Source of the DNA: Annulohypoxylon bovei var. microspora
Taxonomy: Eukaryota; Ascomycota; Sordariomycetes; Xylariales; Hypoxylaceae
Assembly (NCBI GenBank): GCA_022836615.1
Contig: MU405217.1
Coordinates: 393,771 to 457,770, forward strand
Reading direction: 5' to 3'
DNA: 64,000 bases
Shown in pieces: positions 56,574 to 64,000 of the stretch; position 1 is the stretch's first letter; each line of letters starts with the position of its first letter. Made by a program: the position numbers and the translations under genes. Below the pieces are notes generated by a model. The model was not told the origin of the DNA. It saw only the letters and a program-made list of their open reading frames with translations, and ran no database searches.

Positions 56574-57383
56574 ATGCAGCGCACTTATCTCGCGTTTCAG
56601 CACAACGCTAAGCTCCACGCTCTGCAGGTTGTAGTCACCGCGGTCCGATCAGTAGCTGCACTCGAAGAGGCCAACAGAGGACTTTTCAAACAAGCCGAGG
56701 AAGACGATCATGTCGTAGTAACGGATCAAACTATATTTCATCCTCAAGGCGGCGGCCAGCCTTCTGACGTTGGTGTGATGAAAAATCAAGGTGGAGCAAG
56801 ATTCGATGTATCTATGGTGCGCATGAGCGCCACCAACGACGGAGAGGTACTGCATTTTGGCAGGTTTGCGGACGCCACATCTATTTTCAAGTCTGGAGAC
56901 TCCGTCGCTCAAACTATTGATAGCGAGAAGCGGATCCTTTATTCCCGTTATCATACCGCTGGGCATGTACTTGGAGCAGCTGTCCGTCATCTTCTTGAGA
57001 AAGAAGTAACCAATTTCGATGAATTAAAAGCATCGCATTTTCCCGATTCCGCCGCTTGCGAATTTCAAGGTCTTATTGAGGGGAAGTGGAAGGACGCCAT
57101 TCAAACGCGTGTGGACGAGTACATCGGCAAGGACATGCCTGTGGAAATTGATTGGTGGGATGAGGATGACTTCAAGGCTAACGACCTTGAACGGTTAATA
57201 CCTGACCGCGCGGCAATGGGTATGACAGACGAAGAGAAATTCCGAGTCGTGAAGATCGTCGGCGCCGAATCCTACCCTTGTGGCGGAACACATGTCGATA
57301 GTACGGAATTATGTGGTAAAACCAATGTTAAGAAGATCAGTCGAGCGAAAGGAGCAAGCCGGGTGAGCTACGTGCTACCTTAA
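56574..57383 (+). CDS. AlaX-type alanyl-tRNA editing protein
   Basis: 269 aa, intronless; free-standing relative of the second additional (editing) domain of alanyl-tRNA synthetase, which hydrolyses mischarged Ser-tRNA(Ala). Both metal-binding motifs are present: H-x-x-x-H in YHTAGHVLGAAV and C-x-x-x-H in SYPCGGTHVDSTEL. The N-terminal FHPQGGGQPSDVG segment is also diagnostic, and the end, KGASRVSYVLP, matches the usual C-terminus. Start at ATG 56574; the frame is open a few codons further but without ATG. A GTGAGC at 57364 resembles a donor site, yet the unspliced end is already typical, so no intron is used. Probably cytosolic proofreading. Confidence 0.9.
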   Translation: MQRTYLAFQHNAKLHALQVVVTAVRSVAALEEANRGLFKQAEEDDHVVVTDQTIFHPQGGGQPSDVGVMKNQGGARFDVSMVRMSATNDGEVLHFGRFADATSIFKSGDSVAQTIDSEKRILYSRYHTAGHVLGAAVRHLLEKEVTNFDELKASHFPDSAACEFQGLIEGKWKDAIQTRVDEYIGKDMPVEIDWWDEDDFKANDLERLIPDRAAMGMTDEEKFRVVKIVGAESYPCGGTHVDSTELCGKTNVKKISRAKGASRVSYVLP

Positions 57384-58604
57384 CACTGCTTACATACCTC
57401 ATAAGCAGGTAATGGCAACGGCTGAAGACGGTACTCCAATCACTAAACCCGCCTTGGTCTCAACACGGGCTTCATTCCGATATTCGGTGCTGCGGAAATG
57501 GAGCAGCAAACCGCCTAGCGTTCGGCGGAGGACGTTGTACAATATGCTATGTTAACCGGCGTGGGGTATTTGCAGCTGCATAGGACTCTTGGCGACTTCA
57601 AACACCCAATGGGTATTTGTTCAATAGACACAATTCACAATCGATCTTCCCCGACTCTTAACTTGGTACTGTAGATCTTATCGAAATAACGACATCCGCG
57701 AAATATCCCGTCCCTGTTTCCGGGACTATGACGATGTGCAACGTCCGCAACATTTAGTGTGTAATAGTTGAAATAATAAAACAGTCCAATCGACTAAAGC
57801 TTTATGACCCATTCCAACTGCAAGTATTCAGCACGTGGGTGCATAACTCCCGAGCCTATGGGATGTTAAAAGTTGAGCCCGTTGAGGACCTGAAAAAAAA
57901 GTCCAGATGTCAGCTGTCTATTTCATGTATTCCGTACCTACCCGCAGGTATCATTCAACAATTACAATCATTGATGCAATAAGACCGAACATCAACCCGG
58001 TAGGTGCCAGCTGCCGGATAAATTTACAAAGAACAACATACCTCTTACCTACCAGACTATCGTCTACATAATATTTCCCCGTAATAAGGCACAAGCAGAC
58101 AAGGTATCATTTTACCTTTGGTACCTGTGGGACTAGATGCAGGGCCATCCCACGGTTTGATCGTTTGATCGTGGATCCTGGGAATGGAGTTGAGCCTATG
58201 TCTGGGAACAAGAAGTATCCTTACCCGCGGACCCTACAGCTTTTCCGCCGCCACGTCTCCTAGTTGAATTGGACCAATTATATGGGTTGTTAAAAGCTCG
58301 TTAACATCAATTGAATGTAATTGACCACTCAATTTAGTTGACTACTAGGTAGCGTGTGTGGTTAGTATGTGGTTATCCTTCTCTCGAAACAGCCATGTCC
58401 CACTTCTATCACGACAAAGCAACAGCGCCAAATTCTAAAGCTCTTTAGCTTGGACAGGACTTGGACTCTAATCAATGTTGTACAACTATTCTTTTCGCAA
58501 GGTTTTGTTAGATATCAGATGACTAAGGTGGGGAGATTGTGGCGATCATCGGGCCGGTTCATTTGTAAAAGATCAAGCCTTTAGTTATAACCACGTAATC
58601 GTGA
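57384..58604. other. Intergenic region up to the A+T-rich border
   Basis: About 1.2 kb of ordinary composition. A 71-codon open frame at 58369-58584 ends just before the A+T-rich block and has no recognisable features. The change of composition near 58605 is abrupt. Confidence 0.5.
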
Positions 58605-61600
58605 GATATTGTCCTTTTTAACCATAATAATAATAATTTAATTAATTAACCTTTTTATTATTAATCATAAATTACGTATTTAGTAATTTATTTTTATTTT
58701 TATGTGATAATTAAAAGTTTTATATATTATAAAACTTAAATTATATTTAATTATTAAAACCATATAAAAGTATTACGAAAATTATATAATTTATATAATT
58801 TTAACCATTTTTTTATTTAAAAAAAGCCCTTATTATAACGATGGTATTATTATTTAAAAGGAAAATGTTTTTTAACGGTTTTAAAAATTAAAAATCTTAA
58901 TTTAAAATATTTAAATTATTAATTATAATTAATTAATTATAATTTAATATTAATTTTAATAATTTAATTTAAAAAGTTAAATTTATTAAATTTATTATTA
59001 CGAATTATCTTAAACGGGTTATACGTTTTAATGTATTAATTAACGGTATTTATAATTAATTAATTATTATTAATAAATTAAATTTAAATATTATGGATTT
59101 TTATAATTAACTTTCGATTATTTTTAAAATGATAATTATTAATAAATTTAATTATTAATTAAATTTATTATTATATAAAAAAAAAATATAAAAGTTTAAT
59201 CGGTAAATTAATTGAATTTTAAAAGTTAAAAAATGGGTTTAAAAAATTATTATTAAAGGATATATATTATTTATTTACTTAATTAAAGATAATTTAAATA
59301 TTTAATATAAAAATTTATAATTATATATAAGTGTAATTAGTGATAAATTTAAAAATAAAGTTAAATTAATTTATAAAACGGTGATAAAACCTTTAAATAA
59401 ATTATTTAAAAATTAATTTATTTAAATATAATAATGGGAAGTTATAATGGTTTAAATTATTATTAAATAATTTTTAATAATTTAATAACTTAAAAATTAA
59501 TTTAAAGAATTAAACGATGTTTTATAAGGTGTAATTTTTAATTAAATCGATATATATCGTATAATTAATTAAAAGAAAATTTAATTTAAAAACTTTAATT
59601 ATAAGTTTATAACAAACGATTTATAAAAACATATTAAATATAAGAAAAAGTTTTTAAAATTAAAATCATGGATTAATAAAAGAATGTTTAATTTTATATT
59701 TATTAATTAAAAGGTTAACGTTAATAACGATGTTAATAATGCGGTTAATAAACTTAATAAACCATTTATTAAATTACGTAAAACATTTATTAAAAAAGTG
59801 TTAATTAAACGTAAACGGCTTAAATTAATTAATATTATATTAAAGTATTATATTATTTATTTCGGTTATTATAATTTAAGGAATTATTATTATATATTTC
59901 TTAATAAAAAGCTTTTTAATTAATAAAAACATTATCGTAAAAAATAAATTATTTTAATATATTTAAAAAATCTTAAGTTAATTATTAAAATCAAGGTTAT
60001 TAAAGCCTTTAATAAATTATTTTGCCTTAATAAAGTAATTAATTAATTAAACCGGTAAATAAAAAGTTACTTATTAACGTTTTTAATATTAATCTTTGGT
60101 GTGGCTTTTATAATAAACTTTTACCCATTAAAAAACTTAATTATATTAAACTCCGAAATTATTATTTACGTTTTTAATTAATTATTTTAATTTATAAATT
60201 TTAAAATAACCTTTAAAAGGGATTTTTTATTTATTAAAAGCTATTAAATCCTTATATTAAAATACGGAAATGTCGATATTTTAATATAAATTTCTTAAGG
60301 ATTTTAAATGATAAAGTTATTCGGAGTAATTTATTATAAAAGTTTTATTATAAACTTAATGTTTTTTTAAATGTTTCGTCGTTTAAATTATTAATGGGAT
60401 AATTATATAAAAGTTATTTATTTACATAAAGTTAATAAATTAATTATTAATTAATTAATCGATTAATACGATTAATTCGTATTAAAAAATATCCCTTATA
60501 ACGTTAATAAAGTGGTTTTTTATATTAAAAGTAAATAATTTTATAATCGAATTATTCGACCCGTTAAAATGGGAATAACCTTTTAATGGTATTATAAATT
60601 AAAGCACTTTAAGTTATAAGTTTTTAAATATTTTATTAATAATTTAATAAAAGTTAAAATAAAGGGACTTATTATTATTAAATATAACGCGTATAATATA
60701 AGTAAAATAAAACGATAAATTAAATAAAAAAAATGTTAATTAAAAAAAGGTTTAAAGTTTCGATTAATTATTAATTTTTACGATATTATTAACATTAATA
60801 ATAACATTATTAATATAATGCTAATAATTAATTATTAAATAAGGTTTATTTTTAATTTTTATTTAAAAAATTATATAATAAATATAATTATCGAACATTT
60901 AAATTATTTACGGGATATAATGGTTAATATGAAGTTATATTAACTTTAAATATAAAAATATAATAATAAAATTATAATATATCGATTTAAAATAATTAAT
61001 TAAATAATAAGTTATAACGTTAAATTAAAGCTTTCGGCTTTTTATACGTAAACTTAAAATAAAAGCGTTAAATGTTCGGGGGGTATAATTAAAATAAAAG
61101 TATTAACGATAAAAATAAAAATTAAATTCCTTATTTATTTATAAATGGAAATCTTTAAAATAATTATATACTTATATAACCGCACTTTTAAATACATTTA
61201 TAACTAATAAACCTTTTATAAAAAATAATATATATACGTAATTAATAAAAATAATTAATTAACTTAAAAAAAGAAATTATAATAAATCCATTTAAAAATA
61301 TACGGTTATAAAGCTTTTATTATAATAATAAAAACTTAAAAAAAAAGTAATCGATTTTATCGATTAAACCTAAAGGTTTAAGTAAAATATTTAATTAAAT
61401 ACGGTTTTATAAATAATTATAAAATTTAAAATTTATTAATTAATTAAATTTTATTAATAAAGGACGTTATTTTTAACGAAAATATTATATTTAATAGGTT
61501 TTTTAAAGATTTTAAAAACGATTTATTAAAAGTAATAAACATTAATTACGAAGTATAAATAAAATTTCTTTAAAAATAAATCTTTAAATTTAAAAAAGTT

Positions 61601-63600
61601 TCCGAATTTATAAATATTTTTAAATTAATTTAAATTAAAAACGAAATAATTAATAAATTAATAAAAAAATAAATGTTACGAAATAAAGTAAATAAAATAA
61701 AAATTAATATAAATTTAAACATTTAATTAAAGCTTAATTAATCTTAATATATTAATGTAAAATATAATTTATTACCGACATTTAAGCCTTTTTTATTAAC
61801 GTTTTTTTTAACCGTTACGATTAATTTTTTAAATTTTAAATTAAGAAAAAATAAATCCGTGTTAAAGCTTTAAAAGTTGTGAATAACTTTATTTTTTATT
61901 AATAAATTAAGTGGTAAAATAAGCCGAGTTAATGGAAAAATTATTAACCGAATTTAATTATTTCGGTTAATAAAAAAATTAAAGTTTATATATCGGAGCT
62001 TATTCCCGGATGCCTTTAATAATTATTATTAATTAATAAATTATTATATAAAAAAATTATTTAAAAAAATTAAAATTAACCATTTATAAATTTATCGCGA
62101 AATGTATATTTAAGAAAAAATCTTAATAAATAATCTTAAATATAAAAATAAATAAATTTTAAATTTTATGTAAATTTATAAATATAAAATTAATAAATAA
62201 AGTAAATACTTGAAATATAAAGCTTAATTAATGGTTTATAACGATTAAAAACTTAAGAATAAAGAAAATATTTATGTAATTATTTTAATTAAAAGGTTTT
62301 TTCGGACTTTAATAATTATAATAACCCGTTTTAATTTTAAATTAATTTAATACGATATAATTAACGCGTTTATAAACGTTAAATTAAATTACGATGTTTT
62401 TATACGTATACCTTTAAAATATTATAAATTAAAAGTTATTTTAAAACTTTTATAAGTTTTATTTAAACTTCGAATATCACTTTTATTTTAATAATAAAAC
62501 TTAATTATATTTTTAAAAAAGTTAAAGTTTAAATTAATACTTTATAAACTTTATATATTTAAAAAAAATAAAATATTATTATTTTTTTACATTAACGATA
62601 TTATATTAACTTATAAAAAAAATAACGAAAATGTAATTAAAAGTTTTATTTAAAAGTTAAAAATTAAATATAAGTTTATAAAAAAAAATAATTTATAATG
62701 GTTTTTAAGAATTAAAATTATTAAAGATCGTAATAAAAAGTTAATTTAATTAAATTAAATAACGTATATTAAAAAAATTAATAAATTAATTAATGAAAAA
62801 ACTTATATACGGGGATATAATTTAATAATTAAAAAAAAGTTAATTCTTTTTAATAAAATGGCTTTTAAAAAGTTAATTTATTAATATTAACGAAAAGTTA
62901 AATTATTTTTATATATAATAATAATTATTTAATTTAATATTATTTTTATTTATTCCCGATTAATTTATTTTAATTATAATCTTAGTTTTAATTACCACGA
63001 AATTATTAATCGAATATTATTATATTTTTTATATACGAAAAACCTTGCCTTATAATTCGGTGAAATTAATATTTTTAAAGTAATTAATAATTTTTTATTT
63101 ATTAATAATACCTTCGATCGGAAAAATTCGTAAATATATGTTATAAAGTTATTTAAAAGCTTAATTAATTAAAAAACTAATAAATAAAAAACGGTTATAA
63201 CGTTAATAATTAAAGTTAAATTACTGGTTTTAAACCAAGTAATTAAAGAATTTATATTTATATTATAATTAATTTAAAAATTAAATGTAACATTTAATAA
63301 TTTAACCATATATATTTAATGTAATAATAAATAAACGATTAAATTAATTAATAAAAATATCGAAAAATTAATAACTTAATTTCGTTATGTGGATATATAT
63401 AATTATTAATTACGTTAAAAGGTTTTAAAAAATATAATTAAGGTTAAATACATATTAATAAAAAATATAATAATAAATAAGTTTATTAAAATCTTAATAA
63501 ATATTTTATTAAATAAATTTAAATTATAATTAAAATTAATAAATATATTAATTTAATTAAAAGCTCGGAAAAATCGCGATCGCGACGAAGAAATTAATAA
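58605..63600 (+). mobile_element. RIP-degraded Ty1/copia-type LTR retrotransposon, internal region
   Basis: Extremely A+T-rich, about 5 kb, full of stops, yet conceptual translation of the + strand still shows copia polyprotein features in Ty1/copia order. Zinc-knuckle neighbourhood at 59850-59940 (YYNLRNYYYIFLNKK). Aspartic-protease region at 60150-60290 (GDFLF-like RDFLFIKSY, then YGNVDIL). Integrase from about 60587, with CSGGVIK at 61070, LYNRTFKYIYN at 61170 and KIYGYKAF at 61296. Reverse transcriptase 62340-62900, with DIINAFINVKL at 62354 and the catalytic box now reading YINDIIL at 62588, then WFLRIKIIKDR. RNase H 63050-63480, with NTFDRKNS at 63107, CNNK-stop-TIKLIN at 63320 and FRYVDIYNY at 63382. 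Integrase before reverse transcriptase marks Ty1/copia rather than gypsy. I could not delimit LTRs or target duplications by eye, so the ends are approximate. The element cannot encode functional protein. Confidence 0.88.
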
Positions 63601-63720
63601 GATTTAAAGGTTATAAACATTAACGCGAGGCCACCCGTTCGGGTGGCACAATATCCCGAGTTTAGCCGGAGGTCGATGGTTCGATTCCTCGATCTCCCAC
63701 TTTTATTTTTTTTACCATGC
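63601..63720. other. Hairpin and tRNA-like B box at the right border of the retroelement
   Basis: Sharp return to normal G+C. A perfect 7-bp hairpin GCCACCC-GTTC-GGGTGGC lies at 63630-63647. It is followed by a sequence with a consensus Pol III B box (GGTTCGATTCC at about 63678) and a 3' end CTCCCAC followed by T-rich DNA, as in a tRNA gene or tRNA-derived element. No matching 5' acceptor strand or convincing A box was found, so this is a tRNA relic or tRNA-derived repeat at most, not a working tRNA. Confidence 0.4.
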
Positions 63721-64000
63721 GACGAAACAGCTCACCACCATCCGGCTGGCGGTTCGCGCATCCATCTAACCACCCTTTAAGCCTCCCCTTTAACCACCCG
63801 TGCTGCCACCCGTCTAACCGCCCGTTGAACCACCCGTAACCACCCCGTAAGCCACCCCTTATTGAACCCTTAAGCCACCCCTTATTGAACCCCTAAGCCA
63901 CCCGTCGGACCTCCCGTTTAGCCACCCTTCAAACCACCGGTCTAACCCCCGGTCTAGCCCCCGTTGAACCACCCGTAGCCACCCGTAGCCACCTTTCTAA
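63721..64000. repeat. C-rich degenerate short-repeat array
   Basis: The + strand is made of variants of a 10-14-base unit with core CCACCCGT followed by a short A/G-containing spacer (for example GAACCACCCGTAGCCACCC near the right edge). One 23-base unit, beginning GCCACCCCTTATTGAACCC, is repeated directly at 63851 and 63874 with one difference. G is scarce on this strand, so the opposite strand is a series of GGGTGG clusters. The array continues to the window edge. Confidence 0.7.

Noticed and set aside
57384..57540. Additional exon of the AlaX-type gene after a GTGAGC donor at 57364
   Set aside because: The unspliced end SRVSYVLP is the family's usual C-terminus, and the sequence after the nearby CAG gives no related residues.
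58369..58584. 71-codon + frame just before the A+T-rich block
   Set aside because: Too short and featureless; probably chance.
63721..64000. CRISPR-like or telomeric repeat
   Set aside because: Units are degenerate, without unique spacers, and lack the TTAGGG-type telomere unit; the genome is eukaryotic.

Overview
This is a window of a filamentous ascomycete genome, most probably a Sordariomycete. The evidence is short GT...AG introns of about 50-70 nt with CTAAC/CTGAC-type branch sites, fungal-only families (Zn2Cys6 regulator with a fungal transcription-factor domain, DUF3176, GPI-anchored secreted protein), fungal versions of housekeeping genes, and a 5-kb stretch of extreme A+T that reads as a retrotransposon destroyed by RIP (repeat-induced point mutation). 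I identified 22 protein-gene loci and one intron-containing tRNA, and rebuilt splice models by hand with phases checked exon by exon.

Layout. 1-10.4 kb: 3' part of an MFS transporter, a six-exon CTF1-like Zn2Cys6 regulator, a DUF3176 membrane-protein gene broken by two in-frame TAG codons, and an eight-exon secreted agmatinase-type ureohydrolase. 10.7-21 kb: mitoribosomal protein mS38/COX24, an F-box/ankyrin gene also broken by two in-frame TAG codons, a stand-alone histidinol-dehydrogenase-family enzyme, a GPI-anchored secreted protein and an orphan 353-aa protein. 21.9-32 kb: tRNA-Asn(GTT) with a 26-nt intron, two extended SDR reductase/epimerase genes, a GH36 raffinose-synthase/Sip1-like gene, and the mitochondrial processing peptidase beta subunit. 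33-43.5 kb: a BAHD-like acyltransferase, a 3.5-kb stretch with no convincing gene, an ABHD/Bem46-type hydrolase, the PP1 regulator SDS22 and a xylose-reductase-like aldo/keto reductase. 45-58.6 kb: an 11-exon atypical protein kinase, an orphan 320-aa protein, a GH18 chitinase-like gene, NOC2, VPS28 and an AlaX-type editing protein. 58.6-63.6 kb: the degraded Ty1/copia element on the + strand, in which protease, integrase, reverse transcriptase and RNase H remain recognisable in order. 63.6-64 kb: a hairpin, a tRNA-like B box with a T-run, and a C-rich degenerate short-repeat array.

The genes do not form an obvious biosynthetic cluster. Conserved single-copy housekeeping genes (mS38, MPP-beta, SDS22, NOC2, VPS28, AlaX) alternate with accessory metabolic and secreted functions and with decaying genes. 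No convincing new multi-gene system was found. The items most worth following are the legible RIP fossil and its unusual right-hand border, the two accessory genes carrying only TAG nonsense codons, and the atypical kinase.
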